Source: Pseudomonadota bacterium
GTDB lineage: Bacteria; Pseudomonadota; Gammaproteobacteria; Burkholderiales; Burkholderiaceae
Reading direction: 5' to 3'
Assembly (NCBI GenBank): GCA_963205525.1
Contig: CAUJJP010000073.1
Span: 1 to 22,163 of the forward strand
DNA length: 22,163 bases
Part shown: positions 7,190 to 14,987 of the stretch, in pieces
How the letters are laid out: each line of letters begins with the position of its first letter
How positions within the stretch are numbered: the first letter of the stretch is position 1
The notes under the pieces: generated by a model
Told to the model about the DNA's origin: nothing
The model's database searches: none
The model's input: only the letters and a program-made list of their open reading frames with translations
Program-made: the position numbers and the translations under genes

Positions 7190-8038
7190 TCAGCGCGCAC
7201 GCTGCAGGTGCCGCAACATGGCGGACTCCATGCGCACCGGCAGGCCGCAGCGGCCGCGCATGGTGTGCACATACGCCATGACCTCCGCGCTGGCCTGCAG
7301 GCGGTCCGGCGTGCGGATGAAATAGAAGAAGTCGATGAAGCGGCTCGACCGCACCGCCAGCGGTCGGCGCAGCGCACGCCGGGCACGCAGGGCGACCTCC
7401 TCGACCGGGAAGGCGGCGTCCAGTGAGTGCTTGTAGTCCAGCGCGGTCACCGGCGGCGCCTTGCGCGCCACGTCGGCCACCAGCAGGGCGCGGGTCGCGG
7501 CCGATCGCACGAGGCCGAAGTCGAAGACGTACACGCCGCCATCGGGCTTGAGCAGGCGCTCGACGCGCTGGAACACCTGCTGCAGACAGTCCAGGTCCGG
7601 CAGGTGATGCAGCGCCGAGGTGGTGATCACCATGTCCACCGAGGCCGGCGCCAGGCTGGGCATCTCGCGGATGTCCTCGCACAGGGTCTGGACATTGCGC
7701 AGGCCCTTGGCGGCCGCGGTCTCGGCCAGGACTTCCAGCATGGGTGGCGAGAGATCGGCGCCGATGAACCGGCATTGCGGATACAAGGGAGCGAGTTCGA
7801 GCAGCAGCGGCCCGGGGCCGCAGGCCAGGTCGAGCACCGTGTCGCCGGGACGGATCATGCGCGCGAGCTGAGTCAGGTGGTGCAGCTGCAGCGCCGAGGT
7901 GGGTCCGCCCCATTCGTAGGCCTTCACGTAGGCGCGGATCTGCTCCAGGTCCACCATCGCCTCGCTGGGCTCGGGCACCCTCGGCAGGGCCTCGCGCGCG
8001 CGCCATTCGTGCCAGATCAGTTGGTGGATGGGCAGCAT
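7190..8038 (-). CDS. Class I SAM-dependent methyltransferase
   Basis: A 282-residue protein from the ATG at 8038; an in-frame TTG at 8053 would add five residues. The SAM-binding core shows motif I DTVLDLACGPGPLLLELAPL, motif II CRFIGADLSPPMLEVL, an acidic EDIREMPSL, motif IV-like VDMVITTSALHHLPDL and RVERLLKPDGGVYVFDFG. A C-terminal region of about 90 residues (from roughly 190) with RRALRRPLAVRSSRFIDFFY is outside the core and probably shapes substrate choice. It is divergent from the LolA-like/RND operon and shares a 232-base intergenic region with it. The substrate is unknown. It is not obviously paralogous to the other methyltransferase in this window beyond the shared fold. Confidence 0.85.
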   Translation of the reverse strand: MLPIHQLIWHEWRAREALPRVPEPSEAMVDLEQIRAYVKAYEWGGPTSALQLHHLTQLARMIRPGDTVLDLACGPGPLLLELAPLYPQCRFIGADLSPPMLEVLAETAAAKGLRNVQTLCEDIREMPSLAPASVDMVITTSALHHLPDLDCLQQVFQRVERLLKPDGGVYVFDFGLVRSAATRALLVADVARKAPPVTALDYKHSLDAAFPVEEVALRARRALRRPLAVRSSRFIDFFYFIRTPDRLQASAEVMAYVHTMRGRCGLPVRMESAMLRHLQRAR

Positions 8039-8270
8039 GAGGGGTCCGATCAAGAAGCAAAGGCCGCGAACTGCGCGCTCCCGGGGCCGCTGTTGCGCGT
8101 ATCGGCGCGGCGCGCGGCCCGTACATTATCGGCAGCCTCCTGCGTCTCATCCAGCCGTGTCCCAGGCCCGGCCCCGGCGCCACCGCCCTCTGGACCGGAC
8201 CCAGGCGCCGCACGGCGGCCGTCTGCAGACGGGCTTCCGTCATCCCCCGCCAGCGCAGGTCTGCATCGCC
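8039..8270. promoter_or_regulatory. Divergent intergenic region with 14-bp perfect palindrome
   Basis: This region should carry both promoters of the divergent methyltransferase gene and RND operon. CCGTCTGCAGACGG at 8219-8232 is a perfect 14-base palindrome ending 38 bases before the ATG at 8271, a candidate repressor site. A weak minus-strand -10-like TAATGT lies at 8124-8129, without a good -35. No sigma-54 site was found. Confidence 0.35.
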
Positions 8271-9083
8271 ATGTCCAACGCACCCGACCCGGTCCGCCGC
8301 TCTCTGACGCTCGGCCTGCCGCTGCTGGCGCTGCCGTCCGTCGCCCTGGCCGACGCGGCGCTCGAGCTGGCGCAGGCCGCGCACGCGCGCCCGGTGGGCC
8401 GCAACGTCACCACCACGAGTCGGATGGAGCTCAGCGAAGGCACGCAGACGCCTCGCGTGCGGCGCCTGGTCACCTACCGGCAGGATCTGGGGGGCGGCGA
8501 TTCGGCCTACCTGGCACGCTTTCTGGAACCGAAGGACATCGCCGGCGTCGGCCTGCTGAGCATTTCGCGCGCCGACGGCAGCACCGAGCAGTCGCTGTAC
8601 CTGCCCGAGCTCGACCGCGTGCGCAAGGTGTCGGGCAACCGCAAGGGCGGCCGCTTCGTCGGCTCCGACCTCTACTTCGAGGACTTGCAGGAGCGCAAGC
8701 CCAAGCGCGACAGCCATCGCCTGCTGGGACGCGAGACCCTGGCCGGTGTCGAGTGCGATCTGCTGGAGAGCACGCCGCTGGAGGCGGACGACTCGGTCTA
8801 CCTGCGGCGCCTGAGCTGGGTCGAGCGCAGCAGCGCGATGCTGCTGCGCGTGGACTATTTCGAGCGCGACCCGAAGACCGCCAGCAAGCGCTGGCTGGTG
8901 CTGGAGCGCCGGCGCATCCAGGACTACGGGACCGTCACGAGCAGCACCATGTCCGACCTGACGCAGGGCAGCAGCACGCGGCTGGTGGTGGAATCGGCAC
9001 GCTACGATCGCAAGCTGCCTGCGCGCCTGTTCACACCGCAGGCGCTGGCGGACGAAAGCTTCGAATCGGAGTACCGACTTTGA
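8271..9083 (+). CDS. Outer-membrane lipoprotein-sorting protein (LolA-like fold), exported
   Basis: This 270-residue protein has a signal peptide RRSLTLGLPLLALPSVALA (about 9-27); the paired Arg could make it a Tat substrate. The mature part matches the LolA-like 'outer membrane lipoprotein-sorting' proteins: an early strand with RRLVTYRQDLGGGDSAYLAR, FLEPKDIAGVGLLSI, LYLPELDRVRKVSGNRKGGR and the signature GSDLYFEDL, followed by LLGRETLAGVECDLLE. Family members are periplasmic hydrophobic-ligand carriers, commonly encoded beside MMPL/RND permeases. The next gene's start overlaps this stop as TTGA, so they are translationally coupled. An in-frame upstream extension toward 8028 has no signal peptide and overlaps the divergent gene's start region, so I reject it. 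Confidence 0.87.
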   Translation: MSNAPDPVRRSLTLGLPLLALPSVALADAALELAQAAHARPVGRNVTTTSRMELSEGTQTPRVRRLVTYRQDLGGGDSAYLARFLEPKDIAGVGLLSISRADGSTEQSLYLPELDRVRKVSGNRKGGRFVGSDLYFEDLQERKPKRDSHRLLGRETLAGVECDLLESTPLEADDSVYLRRLSWVERSSAMLLRVDYFERDPKTASKRWLVLERRRIQDYGTVTSSTMSDLTQGSSTRLVVESARYDRKLPARLFTPQALADESFESEYRL

Positions 9084-10396
9084 CCTTGCAGACGGCCGGG
9101 CGGCACGGCAGACGACTGACCGCATTGCGTTCCTCGGCCTGGCTGGCGGCGTCGCTGCTGACCGTGTTGGCGCTGGCCGCGTTGCCGGCCGCGGCGCAGG
9201 CGCCACGCTGGAGCGTGGACGACGTGCTCGTGGAGGCCGCCGCGTTCCCGAACGCGCCCGAGGCCGATGGCAGCCTGTCGCTGCGCGCCAGCCCGGCACT
9301 GAGCTGGCGGCCGAACCGGAACTGGGAACTGCGCGCCGGCCTGCAGCTGGACGCGGTGCGTCAGAGCGGCGGCCGGCAGCCCTATGGCGAGGAGAACGCC
9401 GAGCTGGGCGACACCTATGTGCGCTTTCGCCAGGGCGGGCTGCGCCTGACGGCCGGCCTGCAGACCGTGGTCTGGGGCCGGGTCGACGAGGTGCCGGCGA
9501 TCGACCGCGCAAGCCGGGTCGACGCCAGCCGGCTGCTGCTGGACGACCTGGCGCAACGGCGGCGCCCGCAGCCGATGCTGCGGCTGGAGCAGAGCTTAGA
9601 CAGCCTGGCGCTGGACCTGGTGCTCATGCCCTCGTTCGATGGCGCCCGGCTGGCGGACCGGCGCAGCGTCTGGAGCCCGGTCGACCAGCGGCGCGGGCTG
9701 ATTCTCGGCATCGATCCGCCGCCCGCCCTGGCCGGCTTCATCCGCAGCGCGGCGCTGCGCAGCGACGACGGCGGCAGCGGCGGCGCCGCCCTGCGCCTGA
9801 CGCAGACCGGCGAGGGCGCGGTGGACTGGGGCCTGACCGCCGCGCGCACCCGGCAGTCGCTGCCCTACTACGTGGCCGATCCGCTGGCCGGCACCCTCAC
9901 CGCCACCCACCCCCATGTGCGTTTTCTCGGCGCCGACCTGGAGTTCAACGCCGGCGGCGCCACCTGGCGCAGCGAACTGGGGCTGAGCTGGGACAACCCG
10001 CTGACCACGCCGGCCGGCCAGACCCTGAAGCGGCGCGCCACCGACTGGGTGGGCGCGGTCGAGTTCTTCCCCGGCGGTGAGGACTTGCGGGTGAACCTGC
10101 AGCTGGCCGCGCGCAAGCTGCACGCGGGCGCCGACACGCTGGAGCGGCAGCGCTACGCGGCGCTCGGCGGCGAGGTCGAGGACACCTTCGACCAGGGGCG
10201 CTGGAAGCTGGCCCTGCGCTTCAACCTCGGGCTGAACGTGCACGACGTCTACCTCGGCCCGCGCGTCAGCTTCACCGGCTGGGAGCCGCACGAGCTGAGC
10301 CTGGCCTACCACCACTTCCGCGGCGAGGCGGGCACGCTGGGCGGCTTCCACCGCGAGCACGACATGCTGGCGCTCGCCTTGCGCACCCGGTTCTGA
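9080..10396 (+). CDS. Predicted outer-membrane beta-barrel partner of the RND permease
   Basis: This protein has 438 residues from a TTG start that overlaps the preceding stop by four bases and has GGAG eight bases upstream. The signal peptide ends near LPAAAQ (residue 40). The body is made of amphipathic strands with frequent Arg, Trp and Tyr: SLRASPALSWRPNRNWELRA, GDTYVRFRQGGLRLTAGLQT, VVWGRVDEVPAIDRASRVDA. It ends LALRTRF with the terminal Phe typical of BAM substrates. The VVWG...D segment recalls DUF1302-like barrels that accompany MMPL permeases, but I cannot confirm the family. It lies between the LolA-like gene and the permease (four-base gap to its GTG), suggesting a three-component envelope transport system. 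Confidence 0.75.
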   Translation: MTLQTAGRHGRRLTALRSSAWLAASLLTVLALAALPAAAQAPRWSVDDVLVEAAAFPNAPEADGSLSLRASPALSWRPNRNWELRAGLQLDAVRQSGGRQPYGEENAELGDTYVRFRQGGLRLTAGLQTVVWGRVDEVPAIDRASRVDASRLLLDDLAQRRRPQPMLRLEQSLDSLALDLVLMPSFDGARLADRRSVWSPVDQRRGLILGIDPPPALAGFIRSAALRSDDGGSGGAALRLTQTGEGAVDWGLTAARTRQSLPYYVADPLAGTLTATHPHVRFLGADLEFNAGGATWRSELGLSWDNPLTTPAGQTLKRRATDWVGAVEFFPGGEDLRVNLQLAARKLHAGADTLERQRYAALGGEVEDTFDQGRWKLALRFNLGLNVHDVYLGPRVSFTGWEPHELSLAYHHFRGEAGTLGGFHREHDMLALALRTRF

Positions 10397-10400
10397 TGCC

Positions 10401-13172
10401 GTGAGCAGGTCCGGCTGGGCGATCTGGCGCCGCCGCGCCGACCAGCGTCGGCGCCTGCTGCCCTGGCCGATCGCGCTCGCCCTGGTGATCGCGATCCATG
10501 TGCTGTCCCTGTGGGCGCTGCCCCGCCTGGTACTGAACAACGCGCCGGAGGTCTACTACACCGGCGATTCACCCGCGGTCCAACTGCGCGACAAGCTGCG
10601 GCGCGACTTTCCGAGCGACGAGGCCCTGACCGTCATCTTCCAGGGCCCGGACCTGTATTCGCGCAACGTGATGCAGCGGCTGGACGACCTGGCCAACCGC
10701 CTGGGCCGTGATCCGCTGGTCGACCGCGTGATCTCGGTGACGACGCTGGAGCGCGTCTCCGGCACCGAGGACGGCTTCGCGGTGGAGCCGCTGATCGATG
10801 CGCGCCGCCTGCGCAGCGACGACCCGGCCGCGCTGCGCGCGCGCGTGCTGTCGGATCGCTTCGCGCCCGGGCTGCTGGCCTCGCGCGACGGCACCGTACT
10901 GGCCCTGGTGGTGCGGCCCGAACCCTTGCGCACCAGTGCCGAGCGGCTGGCGCTGAAGGTGGCGGTGGCCAAGGCGATCAACGACACCGGGCTGCGCGGA
11001 CATTACGCGGGCGACGCCGGCCCGGTGACGGTGGACGTGGCGCAGCTCGAGTCCATGATGCAGGACACGCTGCGCTTCGTGCCGCTCACGGTGGTCGTCG
11101 GCCTGGCCCTGCTGTTCTGGGTCGTCGGGCGCATCCGCCCGGTGGTCATCGGCGGGCTGGCGATGTCCACCACCGTGCTGCCGGTGGTGGCCGGCATCGC
11201 CGTCTCAGGCCGGCCCTACACCATGGCCAGCGCCATCCTGCCCAGCCTGCTGGCGGCCTACACGCTGGCCACGCTGATGCATTTGTACGCCGGCGTGCAG
11301 CGTGCCCAGGGCGCAGGGCTGACGCGCGGCGCGGCGGTGAATCGGGCGCTGCAGGAGACCTGGGTGCCGGGGCTCTTCAACGTCCTGACCACCGGCGCCG
11401 GGCTGCTGAGCCTGGTCTTCGTGCCGATCCCGCCGATCCAGCTCTTCGGCGTCGCGGGCGCCCTGGGCACCGGCCTCGTGTTCTTGGTCGTGTTCGTCCT
11501 CGTGCCGCCCTTCCTGGCGCGCTGGGACAACCGGCGCTGGCCGCAGCAGGGCTCGGCGATGGGGCGCTTCAGCCGCATCGCCACCCGCTTGACGCTGACC
11601 GGCATGCGCCGGCCCAAGACCATGGTGGGGGTGGCGCTGGCGCTGCTGGTGGCGGCCTTGCCGCTCGCGCGCGAGGTGCAGGTCGAGTCCGACGTGCTGA
11701 CCTTCTTCGCCCCGGACGACCCGATCAACCGCGACGTGCGGCTGGTGGAGTCACAGCTGGCCGGCGTGACGACGCTGGAGATCTCGCTCGTCGGCCAGGG
11801 GCGCGACAGCCTGCAGAACGTGCAGACGCTGCGCGACATCCGCGCCCTGCAGCGCTGGATCGAGGACCTGGGCGAGGTGGACCGCGCCTCCTCCATGGTC
11901 GACCTGGTGGAGGAGATGCACTGGGCGATGAACGGCGAGAAGCCAGCGTTCCGCGACCTGCCGCCGAGCGACCGCCTGCTGCGCCAGTACCTGCTGGTCT
12001 ACGACGGCGAAGATTTGTACGAGGCGGTGAACCGCGACTTCAGCCACGCCCGCATCCTGGTCAGCCTGAACGTGCACGGCGCCAAGCAGATCGGGCAGGT
12101 CATAGACGCCATCCGCGCCCATGTGGCGGCCAGCCCGGTCCCGGGCGTGGCGGTGGACGTGGGCGGCTACGGGCGCCTGTTCGCCGACCAGGTGGACCTG
12201 CTGGTGAGCGGCCAGCTCGACAGCTTCACGAGCGCATTTGCCCAGATCTTCCTGTTCATGGCCTTGCTGTGGCGATCGCTGAAGGCCTCGCTGATCTGCA
12301 TGGTGCCCAACCTGGCGCCGCTGTACTTCATCTTCGTGCTCATGGGCGCCGCCGGCATCCACCTGGACCTGGCGACGGTGATGATCGCCGGCGTGGTGCT
12401 GGGCATCACGGTGGACGACACCATCCACCTCTACCACGGCTACCGGCACCGGCTGCAGGCCGGGATCTCGGTGCCGATGGCGATCGCCAAGAGCTTCCAG
12501 GGCTCGGGGCGGGCGGTGCTGGCGATCTCGGTGCTGCTGACGGCGCAGTTCGGGCTGCTGGCCAGCTCCGACTTCATCCCCACCGCCAACTTCGGGCTGA
12601 TGACGGCGGTCGGGCTGCTCGCCGGCCAGGCCGCCGAGCTGCTCCTGCTGCCCGCGCTCCTGGTGCTCAAGGACGGCCGGCGGCGGTCGCCGCGCAGTGC
12701 GCTGGCAACACGCCGCGGCCCCGCCTCGCGCCCGCTGCCTGCGCCGGCCACGAGCGAAACCCTGTGGCCGCCGGCACCGCTGGCGCTCGCGCCGGACACG
12801 CTGGCGCCGGCCGACGACTTCGGCGCCACACGCTCGCCCGCCGCAGTGGCCGCGCAGGCCGCGCAGGCCGCGCAGGCCGCGACGGCGACGGCGCAGATGC
12901 CGTTGGTGATCGTCTGCCGCGGCGACGCCTGTCGTGCCAAGGGTGCGGACGCGATCTGGCACGCCTGCCTGGAGGCCTATGTGTCGGTGAAGGCGCGCGG
13001 CGACGGGTCGGGCGCGCTGCCGGTGGAGGTGCAGTGCCTGCGCCGCTGCGACGAGGCGCCCGCCGTGAGCTGGTGTGCCACGCCGCAGCCGGTGACCGGC
13101 GACGAGACGCTGCCCGCCACCGCGGCGGTCACCGCGCTGGTGCAGGGACGCCCCCTGCTGCCCAGGCGCTGA
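10401..13172 (+). CDS. MMPL/RND-family permease with C-terminal thioredoxin-like [2Fe-2S] ferredoxin domain
   Basis: This 923-residue inner-membrane protein starts at a GTG four bases after the barrel gene. Helix 1 is at about 20-40. A large periplasmic domain precedes helices 2-6 (about 225-375), helix 7 is at about 408-424, and a second periplasmic domain leads to helices 8-12 (about 609-758) with the RND motif GITVDDTIHLYHGYRHR (from 668). The two-fold repeat is complete, as in hopanoid or lipid MMPL exporters. After KDGRRR (about 757) comes an Ala/Pro-rich linker. Residues about 833-923 then look like a NuoE-type ferredoxin: Cys839-x4-Cys844 (VCRGDACRAKG) and Cys879-x3-Cys883 (QCLRRCDEAPAV). 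The tail would be cytoplasmic. The reading frame is continuous with no intervening stop, so the fusion is real in this sequence. Substrate and redox role are unknown. Confidence 0.88.
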   Translation: MSRSGWAIWRRRADQRRRLLPWPIALALVIAIHVLSLWALPRLVLNNAPEVYYTGDSPAVQLRDKLRRDFPSDEALTVIFQGPDLYSRNVMQRLDDLANRLGRDPLVDRVISVTTLERVSGTEDGFAVEPLIDARRLRSDDPAALRARVLSDRFAPGLLASRDGTVLALVVRPEPLRTSAERLALKVAVAKAINDTGLRGHYAGDAGPVTVDVAQLESMMQDTLRFVPLTVVVGLALLFWVVGRIRPVVIGGLAMSTTVLPVVAGIAVSGRPYTMASAILPSLLAAYTLATLMHLYAGVQRAQGAGLTRGAAVNRALQETWVPGLFNVLTTGAGLLSLVFVPIPPIQLFGVAGALGTGLVFLVVFVLVPPFLARWDNRRWPQQGSAMGRFSRIATRLTLTGMRRPKTMVGVALALLVAALPLAREVQVESDVLTFFAPDDPINRDVRLVESQLAGVTTLEISLVGQGRDSLQNVQTLRDIRALQRWIEDLGEVDRASSMVDLVEEMHWAMNGEKPAFRDLPPSDRLLRQYLLVYDGEDLYEAVNRDFSHARILVSLNVHGAKQIGQVIDAIRAHVAASPVPGVAVDVGGYGRLFADQVDLLVSGQLDSFTSAFAQIFLFMALLWRSLKASLICMVPNLAPLYFIFVLMGAAGIHLDLATVMIAGVVLGITVDDTIHLYHGYRHRLQAGISVPMAIAKSFQGSGRAVLAISVLLTAQFGLLASSDFIPTANFGLMTAVGLLAGQAAELLLLPALLVLKDGRRRSPRSALATRRGPASRPLPAPATSETLWPPAPLALAPDTLAPADDFGATRSPAAVAAQAAQAAQAATATAQMPLVIVCRGDACRAKGADAIWHACLEAYVSVKARGDGSGALPVEVQCLRRCDEAPAVSWCATPQPVTGDETLPATAAVTALVQGRPLLPRR
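12852..12878 (+). repeat. Three tandem 9-base repeats in the permease-ferredoxin linker
   Basis: Three perfect copies of GCGCAGGCC encode repeated Ala-Gln-Ala in the linker just before the ferredoxin-like domain. Copy number could vary by slippage and would change linker length without shifting the frame. Confidence 0.9.
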
Positions 13173-13513
13173 CTCCCGATCCGGCCGCGCGCCTTCGACG
13201 AATTCCCGGGGACCCACCACCCACCGGCCGCCCACCGGTCGCATAGCTGCCGCACGCCCGGCGCATCCCCGGCACAGCGCAGCCAGCGTGCACGATTGCC
13301 GATCGCGGTGATTTCTCGCCGCAACGGCCCGGCGCCCTGCCGGGCTGCGGACTAGTTCACATCGCCATCGACAGGCGCGGCGCGAGACTCGGCATCCCGG
13401 CATGTGGCAGCGCCATCCCCTCGCTCCGGGGATGGCCGCAACTGTCGACGGTTCTTACATTCGGTGCCAGTTCGAGGCAGGTGAGCCCCGGCAACCGCAC
13501 CGGCCGCCACACC
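13173..13513. other. 341-base intergenic region with two strong inverted repeats
   Basis: No gene is supported here. GCCCGGC-GCCCT-GCCGGGC (13327-13345) is a 7-bp-stem hairpin about 155 bases after the RND operon stop and may end that transcript, although no T-run follows. GCCATCCCC-TCGCTCC-GGGGATGGC (13412-13436) is a perfect 9-bp-stem hairpin 78 bases before the sugar transferase ATG and may be a terminator, an attenuator or a leader structure. I find no good sigma-70 or sigma-54 promoter, though one would be expected for the downstream EPS/prs genes. Confidence 0.5.
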
Positions 13514-14893
13514 ATGATCAGAGTCTTCAACCACTACATCCATCGCCAGACGCTGCTGCGCATCCTGTCGGACCTGGGGTTCATCGTGGTGGCGATGCTG
13601 CTGGTGTTCTTCACCCAGACCGGCAGCTTGAAGTCGGTGCTGCCCATGGCCGGCCCGCAGCTGGTGTCGCTGGCTGCCGGCATGTTCCTCATCAACGGCG
13701 CCTCCGGTCTGTACCAGAAGGCGCCCCACTTCACGATGCCGCAGGTGCTGGCGCGTGCCGCGCTGGCGCTGCTGCTGGCGCTGCCGCTGGCCTGGCTGCT
13801 GTTCGGCCTGCTGCCGGCGGACTTCGCCCAGCGCGACGCGGTGCGCCTGGCGGCCACCGTGGGCGTGGGCCTGGTCACCCTGCGGCGCGTCTACGCCACC
13901 GCCTGGTCCAGCAGCCGCGGCCACACCCGCATCCTGGTGCTGGGCTGCGGACAGGCGGCGGCGCTGGTGACGAACACGCTGCGGCAGTCGGACCCGAACG
14001 CGCTCGTCGTCGGCTACTACCCGAGCCCCAACGAGAGCGACTGCGCGGTCGACCGCAGCCTGGTGCTGGCGGCGGATCGCCCGCTCAGCGAGCGCGCGCG
14101 CGAGCTGCGCGCCGACGAGATCGTGGTCGCCCTCACCGAGCGCCGCAGCGGCGCCATGCCGCTGCGCGAACTGCTGGACTGCAAGATCGTCGGCGTCAAG
14201 GTGCACGACATCAACACCCACTTCGAGAAGACCCTGGGCCAGATCCGCCTCGGCTTCGCGAACGCGGGCTGGATGATCTTCGGCGACGGCTTCGACCAGC
14301 GCTTCTCGCGCAGCGCCGTGAAGCGCCTGTTCGACATCCTGGTCGCGCTGGCGCTGATCGTGCTGGCTTCGCCCATCATGTTGCTGGCGGCGATCGCCAT
14401 CAAGCTCGACAGCCGCGGTCCGGCGCTGTACCGCCAGGAACGCCTGGGCCAGGACGGGCGCCCGTTCATGGTCGCCAAGTTCCGCAGCATGCGCACCGAC
14501 GCCGAGAGCGACGGCAAGCCGCGCTGGGCGACGGTGGACGACGACCGCGTCACGCGCGTCGGGCACTTCATGCGCAAGACGCGCATCGACGAGCTGCCGC
14601 AGCTGTTCAACGTGCTCAGCGGCGACATGAGCATGGTCGGCCCGCGCCCCGAGCGCGCCTACTTCGTCGAACAGCTGACGCAGCAGATCCCGTACGTCGC
14701 GGTGCGCCACTCGGTCAAGCCCGGCGTCACCGGCTGGGCCCAGGTGCGCTACCAGTACGGCGCGACGGTCGAGGACTCGATCGAGAAGCTGCAGTACGAC
14801 CTGTACTACGTGAAGAACCACTCGCTGTTCCTCGACCTGATGATCCTGTTCGAGACGGTGGCGGTGGTGCTCACCGGCAAGGGCGCGCGCTGA
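13514..14893 (+). CDS. XrtA/PEP-CTERM-system sugar transferase (initiating glycosyl-phosphate transferase, TIGR03013 type)
   Basis: This protein has 459 residues from the ATG giving MIRVFNHYIHRQTLL, the usual family N-terminus; an in-frame GTG at 13481 would add 11 residues. Four N-terminal membrane helices (about 15-35, 43-62, 80-101, 110-128) are followed by a Rossmann-like segment, RILVLGCGQAAALVTNTLRQ (139-158). The C-terminal bacterial sugar transferase domain begins at KRLFDILVALALIVLASPIM (270-289) with KFRSMRTDAE (322-331), RKTRIDELPQLFNVLSGDMS (354-373), MVGPRPE and KPGVTGWAQVRYQYG. Such enzymes transfer a sugar-1-phosphate to undecaprenyl phosphate and start EPS repeat-unit assembly. 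It is on the opposite strand from the export genes and 94 bases upstream of prsK. Confidence 0.93.
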   Translation: MIRVFNHYIHRQTLLRILSDLGFIVVAMLLVFFTQTGSLKSVLPMAGPQLVSLAAGMFLINGASGLYQKAPHFTMPQVLARAALALLLALPLAWLLFGLLPADFAQRDAVRLAATVGVGLVTLRRVYATAWSSSRGHTRILVLGCGQAAALVTNTLRQSDPNALVVGYYPSPNESDCAVDRSLVLAADRPLSERARELRADEIVVALTERRSGAMPLRELLDCKIVGVKVHDINTHFEKTLGQIRLGFANAGWMIFGDGFDQRFSRSAVKRLFDILVALALIVLASPIMLLAAIAIKLDSRGPALYRQERLGQDGRPFMVAKFRSMRTDAESDGKPRWATVDDDRVTRVGHFMRKTRIDELPQLFNVLSGDMSMVGPRPERAYFVEQLTQQIPYVAVRHSVKPGVTGWAQVRYQYGATVEDSIEKLQYDLYYVKNHSLFLDLMILFETVAVVLTGKGAR

Positions 14894-14987
14894 GCACGGC
14901 CGCGGCCTGCGGCTCCGGCGCGCCGATGTGCCGGAGCGTGGCCCACGCTGCGGCCGCCGAGCAGCCGTCTGTGGTCTGATCCGCCCG
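14894..14987 (+). promoter_or_regulatory. Spacer between the sugar transferase gene and prsK with nested inverted repeats
   Basis: GCTCCGGC (14912-14919) and GCCGGAGC (14930-14937) form an 8-bp stem with a 10-base loop. Overlapping its right arm is a 15-base odd palindrome AGCGTGG-C-CCACGCT (14935-14949), ending 38 bases before the prsK ATG. The two structures cannot form together, which is the layout of an operator or a switchable leader. No promoter is evident, and GC-rich DNA produces such repeats often, so confidence is low. Confidence 0.3.

Noticed and set aside
7427..9079. Upstream extension of the 9080-10396 frame to a 989-codon open frame
   Set aside because: It overlaps a well-supported methyltransferase and the LolA-like gene, and has no signal peptide. 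The coupled TTG at 9080 gives a proper signal peptide.
10401..13172. Possibility that the ferredoxin-like tail results from a frameshift joining two genes
   Set aside because: The linker and tail are in one continuous frame with normal codon choice, and no separate start with a ribosome binding site is seen before residue 833, although an internal ATG exists there.
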